DNA from: Sternotherus odoratus
Lineage: Eukaryota > Chordata > Testudines > Kinosternidae
Assembly: GCA_032164245.1 (NCBI GenBank)
Contig: JAVMKO010000006.1
Coordinates: forward strand, 11,423,001 to 11,487,000
Direction: 5' to 3'
DNA length: 64,000 nt
Below are positions 11,032 through 25,090 of this stretch, in pieces. The position numbers were made by a program, and so were the translations under genes. Every line of letters starts with the position of its first letter. Within the stretch, counting starts at the first letter, position 1. The notes beneath the pieces were generated by a model. It saw only the letters and a program-made list of their open reading frames with translations. It was not told where the DNA came from and did not search any database.

Positions 11032-11381
11032 TGTAGCAGGGTGCTGGTGCAGAAGGCACCTAATTAGCTCCTGCTCAGCCAGCCCCAATCAGAGGAAATG
11101 GATTGGGACTGGGAAAGCCTGATGCCTGGCCTAAGGATTGGCTGCACCTGCTGGCCTGGGGCCTATAAAGGCTGGGAGGAGGCCAGAAGACAGGGGGAAT
11201 GGTCAGGGAGAGGGTTGCCTGCTGACTGGGGCCTGACTTTGTGGCCAGAAGGAGCCCACAGGCTGATAAACCTGTAAATAGCTGAGCACTGGTGGTGGGA
11301 CAACTCTGGAAATAATAGACACGCGTGCTGCACGACTAAAGCCTCCTGGAGGAGTGGAGGAAGCAGGAAGACTCTGTTACA
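11032..11381 (+). mobile_element. solo LTR, 350 bp, exact 5-bp duplication
   Basis: Begins TGTAGCAGGG and ends CTGTTACA, the TG...CA form of LTRs, flanked by gtgtg on both sides (11027-11031 and 11382-11386). A TATA-like gcctataaaggc lies near 11161. No internal retroviral sequence adjoins it, so it is a solo LTR. It lies 96 bp after the exon 2 donor, in the sense of the gene. Sequence blocks are shared with the LTR at 58467-58830 (aacagggt and a cagccccaat-like block). Confidence 0.8.
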
Positions 11382-11386
11382 GTGTG

Positions 11387-14875
<3,489 letters not shown>

Positions 14876-15238
14876 CAGTGGTTCTCAAACTTTTTCTATT
14901 GGTGACCCCTTTCGGACACCAGGCCACTAAGCGTGACCCCCCCCGTAGGGGTCGGGGGAGGGGTAGGGGCCGGGCTGGGGCGGGGTGTGCCAGCAGCCCC
15001 CCCGGGCAGAGGCTGGGCTCAAGGGTGTAAGTGTATGGGGCAGAAGAGGTTGGGAGATTTTGCCATCTTCAGTTGATGCTGAAAGCAGAGTTTTGGGGGG
15101 AGGTGGTGAACCATTGGCAGTCAGCTTTGTTCTGAAGCTCTGTGCCTTCAGCTGTCCCTCTCTGTGCCACTCCCAGTCTCTAAGTGACAATGAGCATTGT
15201 GATGACTGCTCAGAAGCAGACGTGGTGTTTGTGCTACA
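14876..15238. mobile_element. hAT left end, truncated
   Basis: Begins cagtggttctcaaacttttt, the same terminal sequence as the hAT copies at 3141 and 59517, followed by ggtgacccctttcgg and a GC-rich block. No matching right end was found before 15239, so the element is truncated and the right limit given here is arbitrary. Confidence 0.5.
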
Positions 15239-15364
15239 TAGGGTGACCAAATGTCCTGATTTTTATAGGGACAGTCCCAATTTTTGGGTCTTTTCCCTTA
15301 TATAGGCTCCTATTATCCCCCCACCCCCATCTTGATTTTTCACATTTGCTGTCTGGTCACCCTA
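15239..15364. mobile_element. 126-bp hAT-like MITE, exact 8-bp duplication
   Basis: Begins tagggtgacca and ends tggtcacccta, an 11-bp perfect terminal inverted repeat. The same 8-mer gtgctaca lies on both sides (15231-15238 and 15365-15372). There is no coding capacity. Its ends resemble those of the larger foldback element at 7339-7992. Confidence 0.9.
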
Positions 15365-15372
15365 GTGCTACA

Positions 15373-16511
15373 CCAATACTTACCGGTAAGTTTTTAACTT
15401 AATTGTAGCTATCTTACAACAGTAATGTCTACATTAAGCACTAATTCCATGTGTATAATATATTGCAGGATAATGATTTCCAATTTTGTTTTTTAATATC
15501 TGTTGGATGGTTAATGGACCTGAGAATTAGGGAGGTGCTAACCTAGAGGAGAAATATTCAGGTTTTTTTTTTTTTTTTTTGGTAAGGCAGCACAATAAAT
15601 CAATTTTACCTTATTAGGAAGTAGGAAAGAAAATCTTGACTACATCCCAGCTGATAACATAAACTTCATTATAAAGTACATTGCCTGTTGTCCGATTGCT
15701 TTGTGTCATCCATGCTCTTTATAAAGTCATGTGATTTTAGTTCTGTAGTTGTTTGTTTTAATCCATTTGGGTTAAATCTTTGTTCTTGATTCTACAGTCA
15801 TCGATGGCTCTATTGCACGAGAATCCAGGCATTTCTCTTGTGGATAAGGGCTGGGCACATGGACTGGGGCTCTTGCAAGTAGTCCATGTACCTAGTTGGC
15901 TGCTTAGGTCTGCTTCAGCAAGAACTCCTTATGCCCCAGAATGGAAGGTGTTGAGGTTGGGCCAGTGAATCATGGCTGCATATGTCCTCCAGCCATTCTC
16001 CCTCACAGGAGAATCTTGCTTGAATATTCCTCAATGGCAAGAATTCTTTCTAGCAACCATAGCTATCTGCGTTAAAAGAAACACTAATTAGCAAGAGAAG
16101 GCTCAAAGTTGGTAATGTCCTTAGTAGAAAGTGTGTGAGAGATTTTGCTGATTTAAACACCAGTGATGGATTTATTTACCATAAACAATTCTGTTTTCCC
16201 AGACCAATGATTGTTCCACATAGCATTAAGGTTTGTCTCAAAGATTAATTTTAAATTCAATATTAAACTAGTAGATTTGTTCCTTTCGTTATGAGATCAA
16301 TGTCACTTTTAAAATAGAGATTATCTCACTCAGTCAAGGCAGGATTTCAGGAAATTTGTGGAGTTTTGCCTAAATAGAATTAAACGTTTCAGAAAATACA
16401 ATAGGCTTCTTGTATTTCAACAGCTGTCTAAAGGCAGGTCAACTTCTAAATCAATTAGATGAACAAGGAAGTAAATAATTCTCATATACAAATTGGCTTC
16501 TGTGTTTTTAC
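15373..16511. other. intron 3, no recognised feature
   Basis: AT-rich. There is a T run at 15563-15580 with no retrocopy signature. Nothing else was recognised. Confidence 0.5.
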
Positions 16512-16519
16512 CTTTAGGA

Positions 16520-17712
16520 CAGGGGTCTCAAACTCAATTTACTTGGGGGCCGCTGGAGGCAGAGTTTGGGTGAGGCTGGGCCGCATCGGGTATTCCACAA
16601 GAAAAGCTTTGTTTAAAAAATTCCAATCTTCTCAAATGTCTTTATTTTTATTTTTTTAACACAAAATAAGATGAAAAAATAAATAAACAAATTAAGAATT
16701 AATAAGTAAATAAGTAACGCTTATAAGTAAATAAGTTACGCTGCTGTAACTCTGTTTCAACCAGAAGAGTCAGCACCAGTGGCAGGTTTCAAATCCATGA
16801 ATGGCCCAGGAGGAGTGAGGGGCTCTAGCTGTGAACTTGCCGGCCCCTGTTCAGAACAAATGGGTTCTGTGTGCATCAGAACGACCTTGCTCCTGCCCCA
16901 AGCAGATCCTAGAGCGGAGACCAGCATCTCAAATGCCTGCACTCTGCACCTGGGCAGCCTGGGGGATTCCAATCCTTCTCCAGCGCTTCTATGCAAGCCA
17001 TTCCACTTGGTTTCTTTAATGCTCTTCGATTCCTGCCTGGTGCACTAGCCAGGCTGATTTAGGCTAGAGCACAGTGTACAGGGCATGAGCACTGCCTGCT
17101 CTTGACTGAAGCAGCAGGGACCTGACCCAGCCCTGTGCCCATGGCGGTGCATGTTCTCCCCCATGCAGACAGCTGCTCCCCAGGAGAACAAGGGCACCTA
17201 AACCCACACCGGGAAATTCCCTTTATCTCAAAGCTGTTGCAGCCAATACAGGGAATTCTTTATCTGTTAAGATGAGGTCTAATAGAGACTGACCACAGCA
17301 CTGGATGTATGATAACTTAGGTACAAGTGATTTTGAGCTATGTGCAGTCCAAATAAAGTCTAGAGCAGTAATATAGGAAAGAAAAAAAAAACAAAAAAAA
17401 CACTGTTTCAGTTTGTTTCTCTGCTTGCATGAAGCCCGGTCGATCCCCCACCCCCAAGCAGCAACGCTGCTGTAACTCTGTTTCAGTTTATTTCTCTGCT
17501 TGCATGAAGCCCGGTCGATGTCCCGCCCCCCGCCCCCGAGAGCCAACGTGATTGGTAGGTTCGTTCAGCTCCGCACACAACACTGTAAAGTGCCATTCAT
17601 ATAAAACTCGCAGGCCGCACTAACATTAAACTTTCATAGTAAGGTGGGGGGGCCACAAAATATCGTCTCGCGGGCCGCAATTGGCCCGCGGGCCGCGAGT
17701 TTGAGACCCCTG
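16520..17712. mobile_element. hAT element with exact 8-bp duplication
   Basis: Begins caggggtctcaaactc and ends gagtttgagacccctg, a 16-bp perfect terminal inverted repeat. The duplication ctttagga is present on both sides (16512-16519 and 17713-17720). The right half holds two copies of an approximately 75-bp module (actctgtttcagttt, ctctgcttgcatgaagcc). A separate 640-bp sequence with a poly-A tail interrupts it (16760-17399), so the hAT itself is about 550 bp. Confidence 0.9.
16760..17399 (+). pseudogene. polyadenylated retrocopy nested in the hAT
   Basis: A 640-bp block ends with AATAAA (17352-17357), about 24 bases of spacer and an A-rich tail (17382-17399). It is bracketed by actctgtttca (16749-16759) and acactgtttca (17400-17410), an 11-bp direct repeat with one mismatch. 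That is the signature of an mRNA 3' end inserted by target-primed reverse transcription. The source gene is not recognised; a 90-codon ORF (16779-17048) shows no known domain, so it may be 3' UTR only. Confidence 0.6.
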
Positions 17713-17720
17713 CTTTAGGA

Positions 17721-18708
17721 GTTTCAGGCCCATTATATGATCTTCTATTATGCTTCAGAATAGAAAGTAATAAGACTGCTTCCCTTTGAAATCTTTGCAG
17801 AATAGCCACCTGCTTTGCTAGTCATATTCATACTGTGTTTTAAACTGATTTTTAGGTAAGAGTAATGTAGGAGTCCTGGTTTTAACTCTTTTTACTTGTT
17901 GGTTTGAAACTCTTTTTCTAAATGTTGCTATTAAAATGTTAAAAATTACCCCCTCTGCCTGCCTCTCAAAACCCATAACAGGCTAAATTCTACAGCCCAT
18001 ATCTGAGCAACACTACTGAGGTCAATTTAAATTCTATGGAATTTGGCTCAGTAATTAATATGGTGACACCATGTTTTAAATGCTTTTGATTGCAGTGTTT
18101 ATTTTATGGCTTATGTTCACCAATCCTCAAATAATCACTGTGATTCATAGACCAAGAATAATTCTATTAAATACTCTTAACAAAAAGGAGCATGCCAGCC
18201 TGCTAAGCTAGGTTGTTGTAATTGAATAGTAAAAATATTTTTTTAAAAACTTTGGTTAGGAAGTAGTGCTTTTAGAATATTTTAGCCGTTCGACTATGGA
18301 TAGTTTTGCCTAGGTAATGACCAGCAAAGAAGGCGCTAAATCCAAGAGTTTAGCTTTGCATACTTGCCAATGTAGGTTTTTATAATCTAGGTTAGACCAA
18401 TTCTAACTCTTTAATGTGTTAAACCTCGATGTCTAGACATTTTGGGGGAGTTAAGGGAAGGTACTGGGAGGTGCTGTGATGAGGAAAGGAAGTGAAACTG
18501 TTTGCTGTCTATGGCCTGCCTACCTATGTATGAATTGGTTTGCTGCAAAGCCTTGGAGCTCAATGTGCTTGATTCTCTTGTCTCTGGGTGAAAAAAGGGA
18601 GAATTGTGATTTGGCCCTCAGTTGATACCCACTCCCCCCGCAACCTGCCTTCCCCATTGCCAGGTCCTGACTGCTCCCTCAGGCTAGGCACTGAAAAAAG
18701 GGTGGTGA
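17721..18708. other. intron 3, no recognised feature
   Basis: AT-rich intron DNA without detectable element borders. Confidence 0.5.
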
Positions 18709-20062
18709 TTCAACAGTGAGGTGGCAAAATTACTCAAGGTAGTTAAGTCCAAAGCAGACTTCAGAGAGTTACAAAGGGATCTCACAAAACTGGGTGACTG
18801 GCATGGGTGGTGGGTATCATAGATTGGGGGAGGCTGTGCCTCCCCAAACAGCCAGGAGTGGCCCTGCCCAGGCTCCACCCCCCAGTTCCCTTCCTGCTTC
18901 TCGCTCTGTAAACCGGCTCTTCCCATGTGCTGTGACCCCGGCTGGGGCTGGCGCTGGGGCTACCCCGCCCTCCCTCTCTCTCTCCTGGCACTCTGGGGGT
19001 TGAGAACGATGCTGCCCTCCCTCTTGGTGCTCGGGGGGGCTAGACCTGCCCTGTCGGTGCTCTGGGGCTGGGCCTAGCGGCCGGAGTGGGGGCAGAAGCT
19101 GAAGGTGTGTGGTCCTCAGGCAGAACTGTAGGACTGGGGACTAGCCTTCCAAAGCCAGTGGTTCACAAGCCACTGATGGTGACTTGGCAACAAAATGTCT
19201 GATGAAATTCAGTGTTGATGATAAATGCAAAGTAAAGCACATTGGAAAACAACCTCAACTGTACATACAAAATGATGGGGTCTAAATTAGCTGTTACCAC
19301 TCAAGAAAGAGTTGTTGGAGTCATTGTGGATAGCTCTCTGAAAACATCTTAATGTGCAGCAGCAGTGAAAAAAGCTAACAGAAGGTTAGGAACTATTAGG
19401 AAAGGGATAGATAATCAGACAGAACGTATCATCATAATGCCGCTATATAAATCCATGGTACGCCCACATCTTGAATACTGCTTGCAAATCTGGTTGCCCC
19501 ATCTCAAAACAATCTATTAGAATTGGAAAAGGTACAAAGAGGGAAAAAAAAATTATTAGGGATATGGAACCACTTCCCTATGAGGAGAGATTAGAAAGAG
19601 TAGGACTTTTAATCTTTAAGAAGAGATGACTAAGGGGGGATATGATAGAGGTTTATAAAATCTTGACTGGTGTGAAGAAAATAAATAAGGAAATGTTATG
19701 TATTCCTTCACATAACACAAGAACTAAGGGGCACCCAATGAAATTTAATAGGCAGCAGGTTTAAAAGAAACAAGAGGAAGTATTTCTTCACACAACGCAC
19801 AGTCAACCTGTGGACCTCGTTACGTGGGAATGTCGTGAAACTAGAACAGAGTTCAAAAAAGATAAGTTCATGGAGGATAGGTCCATCAATGGCTATTAGC
19901 CAGGATGGGCAGGGATGCAACCGCATGCTCTGTATCCCCCTAGCGTCTGTTTTCCAGAAGCTGGAGTGGGGGACAGGATGGATCATTCAATTACTTGTTC
20001 TGTTAATTCCCTCTGAAGCACCTGGCATTGGCCACTGTTGGAAGACCGGATACTGGGCTAAA
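18709..20062 (+). mobile_element. CR1 LINE 3' end, interrupted
   Basis: Carries the CR1 ORF2 C-terminal and 3' region: aggtggcaaaattactcaag, gatgaaattcagtgttgatg, ctaaattagctgttaccact, ctatataaatccatggtacg and cctatgaggagagattagaa. Stops and frameshifts abound, so it is dead. A foreign block of about 380 bp (18803-19180) splits it. The terminal ATTCTATGATT repeat is not preserved. Confidence 0.85.
18803..19180. mobile_element. GC-rich insertion inside the CR1
   Basis: GC-rich block (ggaggctgtgcctccccaaa near its left part) interrupting CR1 between gggtgactggc and tggtgacttggc, which look like a roughly 10-bp imperfect duplication. No inverted ends were recognised, so the class is open. Confidence 0.45.
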
Positions 20063-20739
20063 TGGATCATTGGTTTATTGATGCTATACTATTGATTTAT
20101 TTTTTTTAAACCTAGACCAATGGAATTAGCCACGCTTCCTGAAAATGAATGCCAACTCACTGGTTATAAGAGTGCACTGTATTTGTCCAAAGTTATTTTT
20201 GTTTGAAATATAAGTTGCGTCATGCCCCTTACCACCATTTTTGTGCCACTATCATTGGTTCCAGCTCCTTTGTCACTTCATTCCAGACCAACAGCTTCTC
20301 CGCAGCAACCTAAATCTCTGTCCATTGTGTGTGTCCTTTTTTGTTCTGCCAACGATACCTGCATTGTTTTTTTTGTTCCCTTCTGCCACTCCTACCACTG
20401 TGCCACCTTCCTTGCTGCCCTCGGTGCCCGGAAAGCCCTTGTCTGATCTGTGGGCTGAGACCGCTCCCTTGGCTACTGAAGAACTCTCCCAGAAGCTCAC
20501 GTCTGCCGTTTTACCTATGCAAAGTGTGGCGAAGAAAAGATGTAGATCAAATGGACAAATGTAAGCTAATGGCACCAGCGAGATGGGTTCCTGCAGACTG
20601 TTGGATTGAAAAATTAGAAATAGTACATCAGCTACACTTGTGTCCTGTTGAATTACTGAGCACTTCCATGCATAGAGGGCAGCAGTGACCATGAGAAGGT
20701 CGAGTTCAGGATCCTGACAGAAGGAGGAAAGGAGAGAGC
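20063..20739. other. intron 3, no recognised feature
   Basis: Overlapping ORFs on both strands near 20222-20692 have no recognisable domain. No repeat borders were seen. Confidence 0.4.
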
Positions 20740-21932
20740 AGAATATGGACCCTGGACTTCAGAAAACCAGACTTCAGCTCCCTCAGGGAACTGATGGGCA
20801 GGATCCCCTGGGAGGCTAATATGAGGGGGAAAGGCCTCTAGGAGAGCTGGCTGTGTTTTTAAATAAGCCATATTGAGAGCACAGGAACAAACCATCCTGA
20901 TTTACAGAAAGAATAGCAAATATAGCAGGTGCCCAGCTTGGCTTAACAACAAAATCTTCAGTGAATTTACACACAAAAAGGAAGCTTACAAGAAGTGGAA
21001 ACTTGGACAGCTGACTAGGGAGGTGTATTGCTCGAGCATGTAGGGGTGTAATCAGGACGGCCAAAGCACAATTGGAGTTGCAGCTAGCAAGAGATGTGAA
21101 GGGTAACAAGAAGGGCTTCCAGGGCAACAAGAAGAAGGTCAGGGAAAGTGTGGGACCCTTAACTGAATGAGGGAGGCAATTTAATGACTGATGTGGTAAA
21201 AGCTGAAGTACTCAATGCTTTTTGCCTCTGTCTTCACAGACAAGGTCAGCTCCCAGACTGCTGCACTGGACAGCACATTATAGGGACGAAGTGAGCAGTC
21301 CTCAGTGGTGAAAGAACAGGTTAAGGGCTATTTTAGAAAAGCTGGACATACACAAATCTATGGGGCTGGATGCACTGCATCTGAGGGTGCTGAGGGAGTT
21401 GGTGGATGTGATTGCAGAGCCATTGGCCATTATCTTTGAAAAATCATGGCAATCAGAGGAGGTCCCGGACAATTGGAAACAGGCAAATATAGTGCCCATC
21501 TTTAAGAAAGGGAAGAAGGAGAATCCGGGGAACTACAGACACCCCATAGTACCTGAAAAAATCATAGAGCCGGTCCTCAAGGAATCCATTTTGAAGCACT
21601 TGCAGGAGAGGAGGGTGATCAGGAACTGTCAACATGGATTCACCAAGGGCAAGTCATGCCTGACTAACCTAATTGCCTTCTGTGATGAGAGAGCTGGTTC
21701 TGTGAATATGGGGAAAACAGTGGACATGATATACCTTGACTTTAGCAAAGCTTTTGCTACAGTCTCCGATAGTATTCTTGCAACCAAGATAAAGAAGTGT
21801 GGATTGGATGAATGGACTATAACGTGAATAGAAATCTGGCTAGATTTTCAGGCACCAAGGGGTAGTGATCAACGGTTTGATGTCTAGTTGGCAGCCAGTG
21901 TCAAGTGGAGTGCCTCAGTGGTCGGTCCTGGG
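20740..21932 (+). mobile_element. CR1 LINE reverse-transcriptase region
   Basis: Degenerate + strand ORF2 fragment. An open 155-codon stretch at 21360-21827 contains RT landmarks: IVPIFKKGKKENPGNYR (RT motif 1 region), HGFTKGKSCLTNL and MIYLDFSKAFATV, which holds the first catalytic aspartate (LDFSKAF). The YxDD box and the 3' part are missing. Upstream (20740-21359) the frame is broken by stops. It ends at about 21932, where a MIR begins. Confidence 0.9.
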
Positions 21933-21942
21933 GAAAAACTGA

Positions 21943-22070
21943 GTCACAGAGATAGTGACTTGTCCAAGGTCACACAAGAAGTCTGTGGCAGAGCAGATAT
22001 TGAACCCTGAACTCCTGATTCCCAGGCTAGCGCTTTAGCCACTGGAAGATCCTTCTGCTCCTCATGATTC
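21943..22070 (-). mobile_element. MIR/CORE-SINE
   Basis: Matches the reverse complement of MIR: gtgacttgtccaaggtcaca, gtggcagagcagatattgaaccc and gctttagccactgg. These ancient tRNA-derived SINEs are shared across amniotes. Confidence 0.7.
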
Positions 22071-22726
22071 AGATTGTGTGTGCTCTTTGTGGCCGGGATT
22101 GTGTCATTTCTAGTTTGAGAGGGGGGTTTATCGGTGACCGTGTGAGCTTCCCTGCTCTTGCATGTCAATGCCCCTCCAGAACATGGCTGAGGTACCACAT
22201 AAAGAGCGTACAGTCTCCATGTTGATTCGTGCTGAGTGGGTTGCCATCTATGCTACTTTTAGGGATATGGTGATCTCTCTGGTGTACACCCTGAACTGGA
22301 CTGAGGCCACCAAATGATCTTCATGTGATGATGACTTGGAGTCAGAATTGACTTGACCCCAATTTGAACCAATGACCTAGCAGTGAAAGGCTCTGTATCT
22401 AATTACTAATCCCCAGCACACCTAGTTCTTTCAATTTGCCTGCGACAGAAGCTGCTGTATTCCTGGAGACATCTTTAGTTCAGATGTACATGATTGGGAA
22501 TGTGCAGCGAAACAAAGGGGACTGGCTGCATATCCTTCATCTTGTTGCATAATGTAAATGAGGAAAACCCCTCCCAATATTTGTTGTGTACAAAGGTTTA
22601 GCCCAACACATAGCATTGAGTAATAGGTTAACCTGTTCTCTTTTTCGGGATTTCTGCATAAATGTGGAGACTTTCAGCTAGGGCAAATGAAACTGTGTGT
22701 CCTTGTGCTTCTGAACTCTTAAAGAA
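22071..22726. other. intron 3, no clear feature
   Basis: A tRNA-SINE-like patch (ccccaatttgaaccaatgac) lies near 22359-22379, but no full element is visible. Confidence 0.35.
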
Positions 22727-22739
22727 TATAGAAATCTAG

Positions 22740-22899
22740 TGACAGAGTCCTGTGGCACCTTAAAGACTAACTTAAGTATTGAAGCATAAGCTTTCGTGGG
22801 CTAATACCCACTTCGTCAGATGCTAGTTAGTCTTTAAGGTGCCATAGGACTCTTAGTCTGGAATAGCAGAAGTGACAAACACTGCTACCTCTCTGATTC
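22740..22899 (-). mobile_element. 160-bp Penelope-like element, exact 13-bp duplication
   Basis: Flanked by tatagaaatctag on both sides (22727-22739 and 22900-22912). The body is an inverted repeat: gagtcctgtggcaccttaaa at the left is answered by ctttaaggtgccataggact at the right, with the hammerhead-like hairpin between. The terminal module gctacctctctgattc matches other PLE ends here. The protein-coding part is absent. Confidence 0.85.
22781..22826 (-). ncRNA. hammerhead-ribozyme-like motif, core intact
   Basis: Read on the minus strand: CTGACGA (22813-22819), one unpaired A, GTGGG/CCCAC stem, GAAA (22792-22795), a GC-TTAT-GC mini-stem, then TT. All invariant core bases of a hammerhead (CTGANGA and GAAA) are present. 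Weak points are the extra A after the first core strand, and a poorly supported stem I. Confidence 0.45.
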
Positions 22900-23055
22900 T
22901 ATAGAAATCTAGATTTCCACTGTATAGTAAAGCGATTAAAGTCCTATCAAAGTCCTTGCGCCAAGATCACCCGTAGGAAATGGAAGGACCTATGGAAGGG
23001 CCTCACTTGTAACGAGGGCTGTGGGTATTATGTATGTATGCTACTTAGTCTAGTT

Positions 23056-23422
23056 CAGTGGTCCCCAAACTTTTGAGGGTCTTGCTCCCTGTTCTTCCTG
23101 TCTGCAATCTCCTGCCCCCTTCCTGGCCAGGAACGGAGTTACGGTTGGGGGTGGGTTGTGGGTTGTGGGGCAGGGATGGAGCCATGGCCAGGGCAGAGGG
23201 CGGGAGCAGAAGCAGAGCCACAGTCAGGCTGTGGTGGGGGCTGGCAGCCGGGCCCCAGGCCAGGTGCAGAGCTGTGCCAAGGCTGGGGATGGGGTTATGC
23301 ACAGGTCTGGGAGCCAGGATTGTGGCTGGGGGTCGGATGGGGCTGGCCCACCCTGCCATCACCCCCTGAACACTCCTATGTGTCTCTGGGGTGGGGAGTT
23401 CCCCACAATTTGGGGACCTCTG
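23056..23422. mobile_element. hAT element, 8-bp duplication
   Basis: Begins cagtggtccccaaacttttg and ends caatttggggacctctg, imperfect inverted ends. The flanks are gtctagtt (23048-23055) and gtctaggt (23423-23430), one mismatch. The GC-rich interior keeps frames open on both strands, but these are not genes. Confidence 0.8.
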
Positions 23423-23796
23423 GTCTAGGTTCTTCTTAGCCATATAAACTGCTTGTTATAAAGGCCAGTTCTTGTGTATCTTGGCTATTGATGCTCTTCA
23501 AGGGATTACGCTACCAGTATCCCATGAAGAAAGCAGAAAATCAGGTTCTATTTTCAGTTACGCATGTATACATTTACAAGAACTCCATTTTTTGCTATGG
23601 AGTTGACAGTAATATAATAAAAATCAGGATCTGGCCTTTGTGTGTCCAAGTAAATTTTGGCCATATTCAGTTAGGTATATGCTGCTAATGTGGTAGGGAC
23701 AAGGAGTATTAAATAAGGGTAATACTTTTTAATTGTGTGTGTGTGTGTGAGGTTAATACTATGATTTCATGCATCTTTTTAAAAATATCAATACAG
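23423..23796. other. end of intron 3 with exon 4 acceptor
   Basis: No repeats except a short GT run near 23736-23750. The acceptor aatacag lies immediately before exon 4; its pyrimidine tract (catcttttt) is somewhat distant. Confidence 0.5.
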
Positions 23797-23900
23797 TGTT
23801 TAACTTGACGAACAATGTGGATTTGGAGAACACCAAAAAGAAAATGGATATGTACCAGAAGGACAACAAGGAAGTCATTCAGAAAAACAAGATAAAGCTG
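23797..23900 (+). CDS. MNAT1: MNAT1 exon 4: start of coiled coil
   Basis: A 104-nt exon with acceptor atacag|TG and donor CTG|gttagt, a slightly weak donor. It completes the Val codon left by exon 3 and continues [20 protein letters not shown] and [14 protein letters not shown], about residues 107-140. The Lys/Glu/Gln-rich helix begins the central coiled coil of MAT1, the region known to contact the XPB/XPD helicases of TFIIH. It differs from the mammalian protein mainly by conservative changes (IKL for LKL, MDM for MEI). Confidence 0.95.
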
Positions 23901-24881
23901 GTTAGTTTGCTGTTTTTTTAAAAAATGTCTTATTCCATAGTTGAGGAATTAAGTATTTTAAAGCGGAAGAGTTGTAAAATGCTGTAGGAGGGGGAGAAAA
24001 AAAAAAAGAGGAGGAAACTGCGACACACATAGTGACACATTCCATAGTAAGAAAAATGTGATATGCAAGTATTCTCCTCTAGTAAAGATTTGCTTGCTTC
24101 AGGAGATCATGTTGACAACTTCTTTTTGTGTGCTTGGTGTTTTGACGATGGTTTAGAGAAGGGGACTGACATAGTTAGGTAGTAAATGCAGGCTCTTCCA
24201 AACATATGTATGCTGGCAGTGTATTTGGACAATATCCAGAAGAGACTGGGTTCATTCCTACTCCAGGACAATAATTTCTTTCTTATACAAAGGAAGGAAA
24301 AAAAAAATCCAGACACCGACATTATGAAGCTCCCAAGAGAGAGTTGGAGAATGGGGAAACAAAGGCCTGGCTCATGCAAAATTTTAAAACGAATGATAGT
24401 GAAACAAACTTTTGTACTTTAAAAGGCTTTTATCTTAGAATCATAGAATATTCTTGTTAAAGTGCTAATGATGATACTGCTTCTTAGAGGGCTATAAAAC
24501 ACTGTGTTCTGTATGCGGGCCATACATATTTTCCTGTAGGTTTTTCATTAAAATATTATTCAGACAGAGTTCTGCTCTCCTTTTAAAAGTAGCTTGGCAA
24601 GGATTAAAAAAAATATTTTTTTTAAAAAAGGTTTGTCTTTTTAATGTTTTTAAGTCCATCTTCCAGCATGAAAAATATACATAATTTTGAGAAGAAAATG
24701 TTTCAATTCAGGCAAATATTGTAACAGAAATGACACAATAAGGCCGGATCCTGCGTTCCTTTTTCACTCAACACTCACATTAGGAGTTGGATTCTGAAAA
24801 TAATAAATTTGAACCATTTCCTTCTGAGAACCAAAAAGCTTCCCTTGTTTGTGAAGGAAGGTGTTGGACTGGAGTAGTACC
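23901..24881. other. intron 4, 5' part
   Basis: AT-rich, with A-rich runs at about 23997-24009 and 24298-24308. Nothing else was recognised. Confidence 0.5.
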
Positions 24882-24893
24882 AACAAATAGAGA

Positions 24894-24972
24894 AGTGGGT
24901 TTTAGCCCACAAAAGCTTATGCCCAAATACCTTTGTTGCCTCTAAGGTGCCACAAAGACTCCTCATTGTTTT
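24894..24972 (+). mobile_element. 79-bp 5'-truncated Penelope-like element, exact 12-bp duplication
   Basis: Bracketed by aacaaatagaga on both sides (24882-24893 and 24973-24984). It starts at agtgggttttagcccac, the hairpin right after the first hammerhead core strand, continues aaaagcttatgc and tctaaggtgccaca, and ends ctcattgtttt. It shows the 3' end and the minimal insertion unit of the family. Confidence 0.85.
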
Positions 24973-25090
24973 AACAAATAGAGAGCTCCTCCATATATCC
25001 ATGTATGTGTATAAAGCAGTGAGGGCAAAGGTGATACATTGTGTTTCCTTTTCTGAAATCAAAGATCATTCAGGTCACGTATAACTTGTA

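Noticed and set aside
21360..21827. 155-codon ORF as an active gene
   Set aside because: It is the reverse-transcriptase part of a CR1 LINE that is truncated on both sides and lacks the later RT motifs.
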